Assembly (NCBI GenBank): GCA_001600455.1
Contig: BCKC01000008.1
Coordinates: forward strand, 124,001-188,000
Reading direction: 5' to 3'
DNA: 64,000 nt
From: Endocalyx cinctus
Lineage: Eukaryota > Ascomycota > Sordariomycetes > Amphisphaeriales > Apiosporaceae
Below are positions 11,256 to 26,407 of this stretch, one piece after another. The notes beneath the pieces are model-generated. The model was not told where the DNA came from. It did not search any database and saw only the letters and a list, made by a program, of their open reading frames with translations. The translations under genes and the position numbers were made by a program. Position 1 is the stretch's first letter. Each line of letters opens with the position of its first letter.

Positions 11256-12756
11256 TTTAATGTCATCGCCTTTCAGCTGCCATCGATTTGGGCGACATGA
11301 CTGGTAACACTACTAAGAAGCTCAATTGGATGTATACAGGAGTACCGAGGGGCTGCAAGGATATCGGAACGACGATGAGTAATTATGACGATACGTTACT
11401 CAGGTGTCAAGGTAGCGAATTGGGGAAGTCCATACTTATGTTGATGTAACTTACATACTTATGCAAAGGAAGAATTATGGGATTATGGTAGTTATGCCCT
11501 GTAGGCTCTAGTTTGGTCTGAGCTGTTGAGTGATGAAAATTTGTTCAAATTCTAAGTCCAAAGATCGAAGAGTCCGTCATGTACTTTGAAATAGAACCTG
11601 CGTGTTCGTAGCGCGCCATTAGAGAAGAATTTGGATACAAGATCAGAGAATTTAAAATTGCATGGGCTAATTATCTAGGATACAGGCACAGATTTGTAAA
11701 CTTGTGAACCGTTTTCCGAAACATCTCTGTCAAGCCGAATTGTAGAGTGGTTACCGGATAGTTTACCAGAATTCACCTCTTAACGATTATTCTGCAGTCT
11801 TTCTATTTAAATTAATGTAACCAAACTCTTACTATCATAGTGGAATACTTCCGTGCTACATATTGTGTCTTTCGAAGTATAGATCATTCGCATGTGGCTT
11901 TGGATATCTTGTGTTTGAAATAATTAGTTCGAGGTAACTAAGCAGTCTAAAGGTGAAAGACCGAGTAATTATCAACCTCGAGGGTTGGCAGGAAGATACG
12001 AATGGAAAAGGCGGCGCGGGATACATATATATGTTAATTGAAATGAGGTACGGAGTGACTAGAATCGAAAGATTTGGTAATAGTTAGGAGAGTTGCGAAA
12101 GGCTATGTTAGAAGAATCGAGAGGGTCGATAGCTAAAGGTGAGAGGTAGAAGGAAACGAGAAGCTGAAGAATCATCAATATCTCGAGGGAAAAAAAAAGA
12201 AATTTTATTTAACATATACGGATGATCAACGGGCAATGGCGATGAAGAGATTAGTGGTCTCCGGAAACCTATGAAGAAACGGTGGAAAGAACTAGTCTGA
12301 AAGGTATCCGATTTTTCCATCTGGAGAGGGTAGACTTTAAGCAAGAGGCACGTTATAAATAACCTAAACGTTATCGTTACTCTTATAAAAGGTCGATAGG
12401 CTTTGGCTTTAGATCCGATTATAGCTTAGTTTTAGGCTTAATCGGTAGTCTTTTTATTACCCTAGTCCCAGCCCTTGCTATAATAAGCTCCGTTAACTAA
12501 ATTTCAGCTAGTCGCTAAACTACTCGTGATTAAGCGCGTTAGTAATACCTCTTCCGAGTTAGTTTTTACGCGCCGTACAAAGTGTTAAGGTGTTCGGGTT
12601 AAAGTTCCTTGTTTAGACCTAAACTAGGTATCGGATCCGGAACTTTGATCTTCTTTTGATTAGTCTCGGATATCGGTATTACTATAAAATCTAATATTAT
12701 AACTTAGGGCATATCTCTAACATTATTTACTCAAAATGCATTTAAGGTAAGTTAGA
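11256..12756. other. intergenic with likely transposon remnants
   Basis: No intact gene. From about 12.36 kb composition shifts to AT-rich sequence with many stops in all frames, typical of RIP-decayed element DNA. No protein family could be recognised in it. Confidence 0.4.
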
Positions 12757-12874
12757 TAAATAAAAATTACCGGGTTTGTTATCTTTTATTATGAGATGGT
12801 AATAGATTAAGATGGTAATGGGAAAGGATTAAGGATGACGTAATGATAAATGAATTAAAGATATATAGTTAGAT
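12757..12874. repeat. dispersed repeat A, copy 2
   Basis: Partner of 3719-3855 in the same orientation (see that entry). Immediately downstream, a 6-base-arm hairpin TTCGCC-TTT-GGCGAA occurs at about 12889-12903, absent from copy 1. Confidence 0.6.
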
Positions 12875-13492
12875 AATTCTTTTTCGCCTTTGGCGAATCA
12901 TTAGAAAAAAGAATCAACTATCTCTAATAACAAATTCTGACCATCACCAACTGTGACCATATCAAATATTTTCGGTAATTAGGAATTTAATTATAATATT
13001 TTTAAGGCTATACGAGCCTTTATTTAAAAGTTATAGCTAATTTTCGGAATTAGCAAAAAAGTTATATAGGAATTAATTTTAATAAAAAAATATAAAATAT
13101 TAAGTATATTTTTAATATTTTCGGAAATTTAAATTAATAATTAACGTTTAAAAATACTTTATTAATTTTATAAAGGCTAAATTTTTTAAAATCGAGTTTT
13201 TCGCTAAGTTATTTAGTTTTAATTTACGATATTTTTATATTTAGGTTTTATTTTTAACAAAATAAGTAAACTTTATCTCCTTTTTAAAGAATTAATCCTT
13301 TAATCCTTTTTTAGTTATAGTAATGCATTATACAATTTTATAGGAATTAAAGTTCTTATTATAAATTCTTCTATAATATTTTAATTTTCTTTGCTATATT
13401 TTCTGCTTCTGGTGCACTTGGATCGCCTAATTCGATTATTCCGTTAGTATTTTCCGGAGGGTTGCTACTATCCTAAGTAGACTTGATCAAGA
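12875..13492. other. strongly AT-rich, RIP-like island
   Basis: About 12.96-13.4 kb is extremely AT-rich and dense in TA with stops in every frame. I see nothing identifiable beyond its character as decayed repeat DNA. Confidence 0.5.
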
Positions 13493-13585
13493 CTGAGCTA
13501 TCCTGAGCCGAGCTTAAGCTAACCTAAGCCGAGCCTAAGCAAAAGCAGCGAGGGGTCGCATAATACTAAATGACCAGATTAACGT
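13493..13585 (-). repeat. dispersed repeat C, inverted copy
   Basis: The reverse complement matches 50579-50690: a leading caatctgg-type segment, a gacccc-gctgcttttgct core, then tandem 10-11-base units of the form GCTCAGGCTCG. The copy here has T where the 50.6-kb copy has C at most differing sites (cttaggctcgg against ctcaggctcgg), which again looks like RIP. Confidence 0.7.
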
Positions 13586-13758
13586 TGTATAATAAGAAAC
13601 TGGAAATCAAGGAAGTATAATCTCAACATTTCTTATTGAATTAAATGAGCGATCAGGACGAAAAAAACATGTCCAAAACTGGATCATGCGTAAGAGAAAC
13701 GAAATCTGATTTACATAACAATATAATCTGAAAGCTACTTCCAAGTCCATCGAATTAC

Positions 13759-16243
<2,485 letters not shown>

Positions 16244-18146
16244 TTATCTCAGTGCTTCTACTCCAATTACGGGATCGCCTTTGCCACTTTCGACATCATT
16301 GGTGCCTGTCAAGTTCACAGTCAATTTTGTCTGCTTAAACTTGCGCAGAGGAACGCCATCCCGGAACATGCGGTCAATTTCTTCCAGAGTTCTACCTTTG
16401 CATTCGGGCACGCAGAAATAAGCGAAGATCATGGCCAGAACGGCAGCGCCTCCATAAATGAATCCGACCTTAGCACCGAGGCCGGCGTAAGGCTCGTCGA
16501 GGAGGTACGGAGTGGCGTACGTTGTGACGAACTGGATCGCGATGTTTATCGCCGACGCGGTACGATATGTCATATCGCGTTGCCGGTTGGAAGGGATCTC
16601 GGCGGTCAAAATATGGGAGACAGGGGCCCATCCGGATGCGAAACCAAAGCTGTAAATTGAGAGCATGGCCACGATCCCTTTTTTATAAGATAATGGTGTG
16701 TCAGATGAGCTTGCCCCTAAGCCACCCATGGTGAAAAGAGTCGCTATTTGAATAGAGCCTCCAAAGAAAAGCATTTTCCTGTAATTATGTGACTATAAGT
16801 TAGATCACGGTCATTGCTGCATATGAACACCAGTAGGTAATTCGGAAATCACAAACCTTCGACCTAGTCTATCCACCATAAACATGGAAACCACGACACC
16901 AATCAAGCTGACCAACTGGTTGACAACAGTGATCACATAAGGATCTGTGGTCTTAAGAGACTTGACGAATACAGTTCCGTATTTGTTAGCAAAGGTATTG
17001 CCAGTGAGCTGCAAGAAAAAGTTCACACCGCACGTAATTAGTGTTCGCTTGAGGTGAGATCCATTCCAAATCTCCCAGTATGACGCTCTCTCACTCGCAT
17101 CTCCCTCTCGTAACATGACCTTAGTAGCTTCTAGCTCTAATAATATATCTTCATCTGTGAATCGGCCTGCTCGGAGCCGGCGTAAAGCTTTCTCAGCTTC
17201 TTCATTTCGGCCTTTGAGTAAGAGCCACCTGGGAGACTTCAAAAAATCATCAGCATATACATTCTCCATAATTATGTAACAAGTTTTAAGTAAGTCATGC
17301 GTTCTTTACCTCTGGTATAAACCAAATTGCCGATGCGACAATAGTTGGGATGACGAAGAAGAGGCCGAACGGGATCTTCCATTGCAGGTTTCCTTTCAAA
17401 GTCGAGGTGCCATAGCAGATGATGCTCATGATTAACCCACCAAGCTTGACAATTTCTTAGTTAATTTCAATATCAACGTTAATTGAAAAATTATGTTGGT
17501 ACGTACGAATAGCATCAGTTGATAGGTTTCAACTACCAATCCTCGGACCTGCTTTGGAACGATTTCGGCTTGAAGGACAGGCACAACTGCCAATTCCATG
17601 CCGACGTATCCATCTGAAAGAGAAAAAGGTCAATTTAGTTTACTTCAAATTTATACATCACGAAGAATGTAAGGTGGCTAAATAGCTTACAATTCAGAAT
17701 TCTCCCAGTTAAAATTTGTCCTGGAGTCATGGAAGTGAATGTGATAGCAGCCGTAGCAAGGGCGTAAATGCTCATCACGAACATTGTCATGCGACGACCC
17801 CATCGAGAGCTGATCTCACTCCCAGCAAGAAGACCTGTTATGATGATGGGAGCTTGTTAGCCTATGATCATCCTGAGATGAAGGCAATGAGCGGACCTGC
17901 GACGAAACCAATGTAAGGAAGGCCGTTGAGGAGTGCCAAAAAGTTCGTATCCAAGATATATTCTTGATCCTCCTCGCTATAAGTCCCAAACTGGCGAACG
18001 AAGGAATCCATAGCCTGCGTCGTTGAATATGCGGTTTGATCAAAACCAAAATTAAATTGTGATAAAGCAATTAGAGCGACGGCGCCAAACAGAGCGCGGT
18101 TGAACATGCGCGGGATTGCCGCGATCTGTTCTCTGGTGTTACCCAT
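16244..18146 (-). CDS. MFS sugar-type transporter
   Basis: Six exons: 18146..17897, 17834..17691, 17613..17507, 17444..17310, 17236..16857 and 16778..16244, giving 516 residues. The introns are 62-78 bases and all phases agree. It is a 12-helix sugar porter of the major facilitator superfamily: GSEISSRWGRR (loop 2-3 motif), PESPRWLLLKGR after helix 6, VDRLGRR in the second half, and PECKGRTLEEID at the C-terminal end. The family moves hexoses, disaccharides or related compounds across the plasma membrane by proton symport. It is head to head with the Zn2Cys6 regulator and downstream of the sulfatase start, so it may import a sulfated or glycosylated substrate (inference). Confidence 0.93.
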
Positions 18147-18618
18147 GACGAGGAGAGCACATCAAATATTTACAAGTTAATCGGTGTAGAGGTTGAGTCT
18201 GTTGATTTCGAAGAACTTCTCAGTTCTCTCTTTGAGAGTTTCACACGTAAGCGACGCATATTTTCTATATATCACATCCGAGTGAGAATTTCGAATCACT
18301 AAGGACTTCATTGGGTTGTTTCTCTGACCCCCCTGTAATTACTCCAGACTCTCCCCACAACTTAGCACGCAATCGCACATTAATGGCACCCTAAGCTCAA
18401 ATCAGGAGAAGTCATTAGGGATACCAAGTAATAGCGGAGATTATCCGGGCTTGTAATCTCGAGATTCTCCACTCAACTTCTTGAAACTCTTGGAGGAGGT
18501 AGTAAGTAAGACCCGATCTTCCCAATCTTGCCGACACGTGATTGAAATCTTAGCAGGCTCTTCTTTCTTATTCTTTCCCGACACACCCGTTCATTTAGAC
18601 GCCTTGCTCATTTACAGC
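18147..18618. promoter_or_regulatory. bidirectional promoter of porter and regulator
   Basis: 472 bases separate the porter and regulator start codons. Short pyrimidine-rich stretches are present but no clear operator is seen. Head-to-head arrangement suggests shared or autoregulated control. Confidence 0.4.
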
Positions 18619-21121
18619 ATGCAGCAGCCTTCATCGAGTCAAATAGCAGCCATGCAAGTAGATGGCCACGTGGACAATTCACTCGCAAGGGACAATTCGC
18701 ATCTTGGCGCCCCTGAAATCAAAGAAACCGACCCTGTCCAGGTCGTAACGACTAATATTCAATCCCAAGGAGTAATCGGGACGAAAAATTCAGCTAGTTC
18801 AACAAGATCGTCCAAGACTCAAAGACAACAAAGGCGAGAGCGTAGACGCGCGGTCACTGCTTGTAAGGTTCGATCTCCACATTTGCTATTTCATTTCCTC
18901 GTTGGTATTTTTCTGCTTTCTTTTTTTTTTTCACACAAAGTTGAATTAATAGTCTAGTTAACTAAATATTTTACTATAAAAGTTATGTCGATTTCGGAAA
19001 ACGAAATGTGACAACGGGCAACCGTCATGTGGCTACTGTTTGTTCCAAGGGGTGAAGTGCATTTATGTGGATAAGCCGGGAACTTTAACTAAAGTTTTAT
19101 CGGAGCCGGAGCATAATAGCATTTCCGAGTTAGCTCCCGGATCATCTAGTCCTCAACCCGAAATTTCAAATAACATGCTACTGAACAGAATAGAACATTT
19201 GACCGACCTCGTCCAGGAATTACGAAATCAGCTACCCGCCAATCAATCATTATCAACTCCCAATCAATCGGAGTCTGAAATTAGGTCCACATATCTATCA
19301 AGCAACGACCAATTAGTAATAACAACAGAGGGTGGTAATATAGCTCCCGAAAGCGCATTTTCCGACGATGGTTTCGGCCGCCTAGAAATCTCAGAAATCG
19401 CGGCGCAGACGTCGGCGTGCGAAAGTATCTTGCGATGGCCGGCGATACGAGAGCTTCGCGAGGAAGAGCCGATACGTTCATTCCACCTTCAATCGATATT
19501 TCAGGAAGGAAATGATACCGCGCCCCCTTCTTCAACCAGATCGTATGATGAACGAGAAATATGGCCTCTATGTAGAAAGTTCTTGCGCATCATACACGTT
19601 AAGAACCCGGTACTAGATATAGCGACTTTCAAACGCAACGCACAACAAGCATCCGAAGTTGGGGTTGGTTGGGATGGACCTGGCTGTCTGGTAGTAAGTT
19701 TCTTGTGGCATTTTTGGCATTTTATCCTCGTTACCCTTGCATGCAAGCTGACTTTAAATTGCCATGAAGCTGCTCGCTTGCGCTCTTGCATGTATCGTAA
19801 GTCCTTACGACCCCGAACACAGAAATCACGACCCCGAAGCTCCTACGAACGTCTCTGTCGACAGCGACTTAGGCGAGACGTACTTCCTCGCAGCTAAGCG
19901 ACGTCTAGCATTGCTCCCGACGAACCTAGTCTTGTTTCAATGTCAGTACTTCGCCGGACTTTACGAAAAGTTTTCTATCCGGCCACTATCCGCATGGATG
20001 CTATTTCAGCAGGCCTGTGTGGGATTTCAAGCGTATCTTTACGCCAAGGCTCTAGCATCTTCTACCGATCCTCATCAACACGAAAATCATGAGCGTCATA
20101 TCGAGCAGCGGCTTTATTGGTCCTGCGTCAAAGCTGAGTGGTGAGTCGAGTACAGGAAATAAAAAGTTCGTAGTCCGTATTGATGACGCATAACTAACTC
20201 TCACACCATATTTTTTTTTAATATATAGCGAGCTACATGCAGAACTACAGCTTCCATCATCTACACTTCTTCATTTTAAGTATCCGGGCCTCTTCCCATC
20301 TTTATCATTTCCATCCACGTCAGCACAACTCGAATTCGGGGATGGATTCTGCGGTTCCGCGGGGGAAAGTCCCGTAAACCTATCCGAATCTGGTATTCAT
20401 TCATCTGCACAGCTGCTGCCGGAGGAGCAAAGAAGCTGGCTATACTATCTGGCGGAAATTTCAATGAGGAAATTTATGAACAGGATCTTGGAAGGCCTGT
20501 ACAGTAAAGGGGAGTCATACTGGATTAGCGACATGACGAACGTTTATGCCCAATACGTTGCATTCAGCGACGAGCTGGCGCTATGGTAAGTAGGAATATC
20601 CGGATCTTTTTCATAACTATCAATATGGGTATCGTGCTAATTTAATAAATAAAATGTGCTCTTGAAGGAGGGCTCATCTCCCAGAACCGATTCGGTTTTC
20701 TGATACGGAAATACCTACCAACGAGCTCGCCTTCTTCCTTAAAACACGGTATTTGGGATGTTTGGAATGGATCACGCGTCCCTTATTATATTTCGTACTC
20801 ACCGAAAATGCGAAACCGCAACCAGCACGAATTCTCGCATTGGCTGGTGACTGCGTTGACCTATGCAAGAAAGTCATATTCATCGTGGCGGAGCATCACA
20901 GACACGGAGGTATCTGGGTTTGGCTTAGAAGGTTATTTGGGTGCGCTCTGGTAATCGTAGCGGTTATCAAAGGAGGGCACGGTTCTGTGTTATCTCTCCA
21001 GTCCGATGGGTGGTCAAGAGTGGTGGGGTTAGCGATCACCACCTTGCAAAGGTGGGAGGAGCGGAGAGCCGACATAAAACAGATGAGAGAAATCTTACAG
21101 AGACTATGGGCGGATATTTAA
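18619..21121 (+). CDS. Zn2Cys6 fungal transcription factor
   Basis: Five exons: 18619..18867, 18983..19693, 19770..20140, 20229..20585 and 20668..21121, giving 713 residues. The first intron splits the zinc cluster. Joining it gives Cys at 82, 85, 92, 99, 102 and 109, the exact C-x2-C-x6-C-x6-C-x2-C-x6-C pattern, preceded by a basic RRERRRAVTACK. Its donor is the weaker GTTCGA, but no other join keeps the cluster. A linker with a short heptad-like stretch (LLNRIEHLTDLVQELRNQL) follows, suitable for dimerisation. The C-terminal part, including KAECELHAELQLPSS and ILALAGDCVDLC, resembles the fungal-specific regulatory domain. It probably acts in the nucleus and is likely to control the divergent porter gene. 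Confidence 0.9.
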
Positions 21122-21786
21122 TCTTTATATTCCCAAAAGTTCTGAAGATGTCAAGTGAAGAAGCAACTTCTTCAATCTTCAGATGCATTTATATGTTATG
21201 AAAATGTTAGCCCACAGAAAGACCTGAATCTCGAACTGACGGGACGATGAAGTTTCCCACATATCTGGATAATGCGGGGTAGAGTGTGATAGGGTCAGCA
21301 CGGCTGTCAGAGTAGTTACAAGAGATTCAGATAAAATTCAACATGACGAAGCTTGATAGAGCGGACTGAGAGACTCGGGCACAAGGGTCAAGTCAGTCCT
21401 TTACATGGCAAGGGTAAGTGTACGTGAACGGTAATTTCGCTTTGTTTTATTTAATATGTCTTAAAGAAATCATTCGAACAGAGTGTCTTAGGTCATGCCA
21501 TCTCCCTATATGTCACTGGACGAATAAATCGATGTAATATGAATAAATTATTAAACTGAAACATAAAACTATAAGCAGCTCGTGATATGGAATTAAACAA
21601 TGATACTCGCTAAAATCTAAAAACCTTATCAAACAATTCATAGGAAAACTTACTGCTATGATAATATTGACCATTCAATGACTACCTGTTCCTTCACGCG
21701 GGGTATTATACCATTGTTTTTCACCAAGAGCTCTGATAGTAATATATACAAGAAAGTGATGAGTTTCAGATGAAAGAAAAGTATTC
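21122..21786. other. intergenic, convergent gene ends
   Basis: Lies between the ends of the regulator and a minus-strand hypothetical gene. I see no gene or repeat in it. Confidence 0.4.
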
Positions 21787-22518
21787 TCAATCTGAACGAC
21801 CCAGAAACTTGTGCGTAAACGACTTAGCTTTTCTGCCGATACGTTTTCGCAGAGTCTGAGATCCAATTGTTGGCTTTTTGGGAGCGGCCTTCCTGCTTTT
21901 TATACCGAGGCCGCTAGCCACTTTTGATGTGGTGTTCTTAATCTTCCGATCAACATTCTCATAAAACGCATGTAAAGCCGCGTGCTTCCTAAACGTTAGC
22001 TTCTTGTCTGTCTTTTCCAAAAATGGGGTTATGTCAAAAATTACCTCTTCAACGTCGGAGTTTTCGATAACCTTCTGGTAGGTCTCCTCCGACTTGCTTG
22101 GGATGGGGTCACACTCCATAAGGGAGTTTAAGATTGAAATCTCGTCGACTTCGGATTCTTCCTCATCCTCGTCGCAGACGTCCGACTTGCGCTCTCGTAC
22201 GTCGTTCATTTCATAATCGTCAACGTACGTCCCCGAATCCATGGCGTCGAGGTCGGCATGCGTGTAGATATGAAGAGTGTTTGGAAGCTGGACGTTGTTG
22301 GTGCCAATGATTTTCTCACCAAAGTTTACTTGGACCATGTACTCGACAAACGTGTCGACGTCATCCCAGATTCCCGCGTAAAGAATCTCATTCACGTCTT
22401 CTGATGTGATGACGTACTTGTGAGCAGACCAGGCGTACCGACGCATCAGTTCCTCCTGGTAGGAATTGGCGTCCATCATAGGTATAATAGCTGGAGACTT
22501 CATGGCTACGGCCTCCAT
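21787..22518 (-). CDS. hypothetical protein, acidic centre and basic tail
   Basis: Single exon of 243 residues if the ATG at 22518 is used. The frame stays open upstream to 22560 but has no earlier ATG. I do not recognise the family. A middle segment around residues 100-130 is rich in Asp and Glu (CDEDEEESEVDE). The last 60 residues are rich in Lys and Arg (KKPTIGSQTLRKRIGRKAK), so it could be nuclear or nucleic-acid binding. No signal peptide or membrane helix. Codon use is normal for the window. It is divergent from another unrecognised gene at 23062. Confidence 0.6.
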   Translation of the reverse strand: MEAVAMKSPAIIPMMDANSYQEELMRRYAWSAHKYVITSEDVNEILYAGIWDDVDTFVEYMVQVNFGEKIIGTNNVQLPNTLHIYTHADLDAMDSGTYVDDYEMNDVRERKSDVCDEDEEESEVDEISILNSLMECDPIPSKSEETYQKVIENSDVEEVIFDITPFLEKTDKKLTFRKHAALHAFYENVDRKIKNTTSKVASGLGIKSRKAAPKKPTIGSQTLRKRIGRKAKSFTHKFLGRSD

Positions 22519-23007
22519 GATGAATAAGCAGAAGTTTATCAAGCTGAAGATTTGATTCAAGATTTATTTTGAGAGTAGATCGATGTCTTCAGTTGATTTT
22601 CAAGACTTCTTGTGCGTCTTGATATCATGGAAAGCAAGTGTAATCGCAAAAGAGATGGTGGCAAGGGACATTAAATATTCCTTGATTTCTTCAAGGACAA
22701 GGAAAAGAGGTTTCTTTCATCTCGAGTACTTTTTCGATAAACTTTCTTTATGTGTCTTATTGCCGAAATCCAGATTTTCACCTTTCACAAAGAGCGGCAT
22801 TTGCATTGTGGTATCGAACAATACGACTGTTTAATTTAAAACGGCTAATACTTAACTCAGGGGCTCATGAACGTTCCCCCTTGAATTCAAGACCACTAGC
22901 TTTTTTATTCTGAACTTTTTTTTACGTGCTCTACTCACAACGCATACATTGATACGTATTCTTTTGTTATACCCAAATTCTATCTCTTTTCTCCTTAAAT
23001 ATTAGAT

Positions 23008-23038
<31 letters not shown>

Positions 23039-23061
23039 GTTTGACATTTGACTCGTAGCGA
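22519..23061. other. divergent intergenic region with (CA)n(TA)n microsatellite
   Basis: Separates two divergent unrecognised genes. A CA repeat running into a TA repeat spans 23008-23038, directly upstream of the plus-strand start. Confidence 0.5.
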
Positions 23062-23574
23062 ATGTTCACCATTAAATTATCCCGCGAAGCACGCAACACC
23101 CGACGAACGGGCGCCGATAAACTTCCCCGAGAAGTGGAAGAGGTCCTCAAGTCGGGCGTCGCTATCGACGCGGATCCGCAGGAGGACGAGCCGCGACTGA
23201 TCGTCGAGAACGAGAAGACGGGCTGCCACGCGTCGCTGTACCGGAAGAAAGGAGGTGAGATGACCTTTATGTTTCACCACGGGAAGATGATAAGACACGT
23301 CAGTAACTGCAGGTGCTTGATCCCCCAGGGAGCCAACGACGGCCCGCTGGATATTTCTTCGGCCTCGGCCTACGTGGCGGAGAACCTTCGGTGGTTCTTC
23401 GACATTATGGACCCGCTACTGGCCGCCACGGCGTTCCTCAAGCTGGTTTTGAGGGTGCCGCTCCCGAAAATCATCATGATGTCTAATTTCGAGGACGTGT
23501 TACCGCAGAAGACTCGACGTATCATCGAGACGCATAGCATGCTAGAGACGAAATCCCGACCCATTAGGGTTTAA
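23062..23574 (+). CDS. hypothetical protein, 170 residues
   Basis: Single exon with GC-rich third positions in AT-rich surroundings, which supports real coding. I do not recognise a family. The N-terminal part is basic (REARNTRRTGADK). The C-terminal part has a hydrophobic segment, MDPLLAATAFLKLVLRVPLP, possibly a membrane-associated helix, and a basic end. No signal peptide. It could be a short lineage-specific gene or the remnant of a longer one. Confidence 0.55.
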   Translation: MFTIKLSREARNTRRTGADKLPREVEEVLKSGVAIDADPQEDEPRLIVENEKTGCHASLYRKKGGEMTFMFHHGKMIRHVSNCRCLIPQGANDGPLDISSASAYVAENLRWFFDIMDPLLAATAFLKLVLRVPLPKIIMMSNFEDVLPQKTRRIIETHSMLETKSRPIRV

Positions 23575-26407
23575 ATAATAATTGAGGAGAAAATAAATTT
23601 CGGTCAAGTAGGTTACAATAATGGTACGGAATTTGATAGGACGACTAATTACTTTTCAGCATTGCCGGGTTGTCCGGAATTCATTTTGAAATTTTGGTAT
23701 TTTGCCTCTCCGTTTTTGGTCATTGGTATGGCACCGTACTTCATCGCCAAAGGTATGTAACTGAGTAAAAGAAAGACAGTATTTGAATAGATTTATTTTC
23801 GACAAGTTAGCCATACTATATTATATATCAGCGGGCGATATAAATACGTCTAAATGAACAGTTTTTTGTCGGGTCAATAATCGCGGTAATTACCGCCTAT
23901 CGCGATTCATACCATTAGGTTAGTATTATCCAGTCGGACATCTTCAGGTTCATAATATCATTGCCACAATCTCTGTCACCATATTATATAGGCAGTCATA
24001 CAATCAAGATGCAGGGCATATAGGGAGGGTCCTTGCCTCTATCCTCGCACCAATATATATAACCCGTAAACAATATGAAGCGGGGCCAGCCAGGCTGTTC
24101 TCGCTAGTTAAGCAAATGTATAAGTATATATTCAAAGAGGAATGAGGAGTGCGATATAATTATGTTTATTGTGGTGTATCAATATCTACAGATGGTGAGT
24201 TTCGGCGTGAATCGGGGGGGTGGACGGGTATTTTTGGAATATTTAATAGTGTAAGTTAAATATAGTGACAGCCGAACCTGATTGGCGAGAGTGACATTTT
24301 CACCTGCACCCGTGGACTTTCCATCCTGTTTTAAGCGATTCTTACGGGGCAAGAGCATCATCGAAGTTAATTTGACTCGCTCGGTAGAAGGAGGACCTCG
24401 GCTGGAGAGGGATTTGATGAATTAGTTTCAAATTCCGTATGCCTCTTTGCTTTTGCACATACTACACACGTACTCGTAGAATTGCATGGAAGAAGAAAGA
24501 GATAGAATTGACAGGCCTTCGCAGAGCTTGATTATGATAATCAGGTTAGGAAATCTTCCTTGCTTTTTAGAGCCAAAGTACAGCCAATAATGAGTGCCTT
24601 CCCCAGCTCATGGATGCGGTTTGTTTTCATTCCTTGGCGCCCCCTCGCGTTTTTTACCGTATAGCTCTAGGGGCTCGGGTACGTATAATAAACAAGGGGG
24701 ACTTCCTGGAGGAGAGATTTGATTCAATTGAGCTGATATGGCATTGGCATGTTAGACCACGTCAGAAACTCTGATATGACCGATACAAGAACTGGCATCA
24801 TATCATCAGAATATCATCTCCATCAGAAAGATATGTACACTGATGAATTATGTAACCAATTAAGCTGATGTGAACTCTCATGATGTCTTGTCCCTAAGAA
24901 CGCCCGGGTTGTCTTTTGGATACTATTCATATATGTAGTGATTTATAAGATTTATGTCAACAAACGTACATCAGATATCCACGGGTGCACATACTACGCG
25001 TGATGGAAAATGCACCGTCCGTGTTACCATTGTCGCGCATATTACGGAGTGCCTGAGTTTACGAATACGAAGGTTCTTCTACACGCCTCTACGGAACCAT
25101 CTTTTTAAAACCCCTATCGTTTTCTTATCTTATCTTTTCTACGCAGCACAGTAAATATTGTAAACTCAGGCCCTTCTGGGGGCTGCAAGCTGACCTCCTG
25201 TATCCTAGCTTATCAATACTATTGGAATGGAGGCGTAGTTATATTATATATTAGGTTATTTTGTTTTTTGCTTGTTCCTTCGTGATCAGTCATCTTCCCA
25301 ATCCTGCGTGTGAAGAGTGGCGGAGTGGTTAGCCGCTGACGAGAATCAACCTGTCAGCCTGTCTGCCTGTATTCCGTATTTGCGGGGAATTGAGGGTAAT
25401 TGTAGCGTAGATATGTATTTGTGGGGAAACACGCAGTAGGTGAAGCATGAATTGGCAGAATGGTAGAGCTGCTCGTGATACTGTAGCAAGATGATACTTA
25501 TTAAGTTTCCCAACCACAATTAATATCCATGGATATACATATATACGATATTTATCGTTAAAAAGAGAAAGAAGTTTCGAACGGTATTTTTTTTAGTCAT
25601 CTTATTCTTCAGATAAGAAAATGTACCGGATAAAGCTTATAATGCACTCACTATAACGACAGGCTCAAACGTCCTTGGGGACATATCATTATTAAGCTCA
25701 GTTGGCTCAGTCGTTGATACATTTATTCCAAGGTACATACCTACATACCTACATACCTAGGCTAGGGTACCTACCTAGGTAGGTAGGTAGGTAAGTACAG
25801 TATCTTCACGTTGAGAAGGAATTGAACGGGGATTCTAATCTCTTATTTCTTTTTGTTTCTTCTACATGAAAAAAAGGAAAGAAAACGTTTCGGCTCCCTT
25901 TTCCCCGCAATGACCAAAAAAAAAAATGTTAAATAGAAGCTACGCCACCAAAACCAGTCGCACAACCTTCGAAGTTGCCTACTATCACACAATACAGAAT
26001 CTGTCCATGTTAGGTACAGACTCACGAGGTCTAGCTTTCTTCCTATATAGTATATTTACTTAGGTTAGGTGCGTCATTGAATCATTACCTAGGTAGATAC
26101 TCCATTCAACTGCTACGTAACTACCTACTTAAGTCCACCGGTACTTATTGAGGGAAGCTGCGAAGCCCTACATCCATTGATAGCCATTAATATATCAATC
26201 ATACGTCACTTTTCTTTCGGTATTGAAGTCTTCTTCTTCTTCCTCTTCTTCTCTTCATCCTTTTTACTTCAAAACTTGCTTTCGCTACGTCTCTACCTTA
26301 TAGGAAGTAGAGCGCACTCGGCTCCAATTAATCACGGTGGACAATCGGCAGCTTGACAAGTTGAACCATTCATATAGTACTTCCCACACAGTACCCTACT
26401 TCACGTT
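23575..26407. other. long intergenic region with AGGT tetranucleotide tract
   Basis: No gene with splice or family support in 2.8 kb. A CATA/ACCT then AGGT tract at 25733-25796 is partly palindromic around CCTAGG. A pyrimidine-rich stretch near 26226-26262 precedes the RNase H gene. TACCTA-type words recur near 26.09-26.13 kb. Confidence 0.45.

Noticed and set aside
25316..25400. Sequence resembling a Ser/Leu tRNA D-arm (GGCGGAGTGGTTAGCCGC)
   Set aside because: No T-arm consensus or pairing acceptor stem at tRNA distance.
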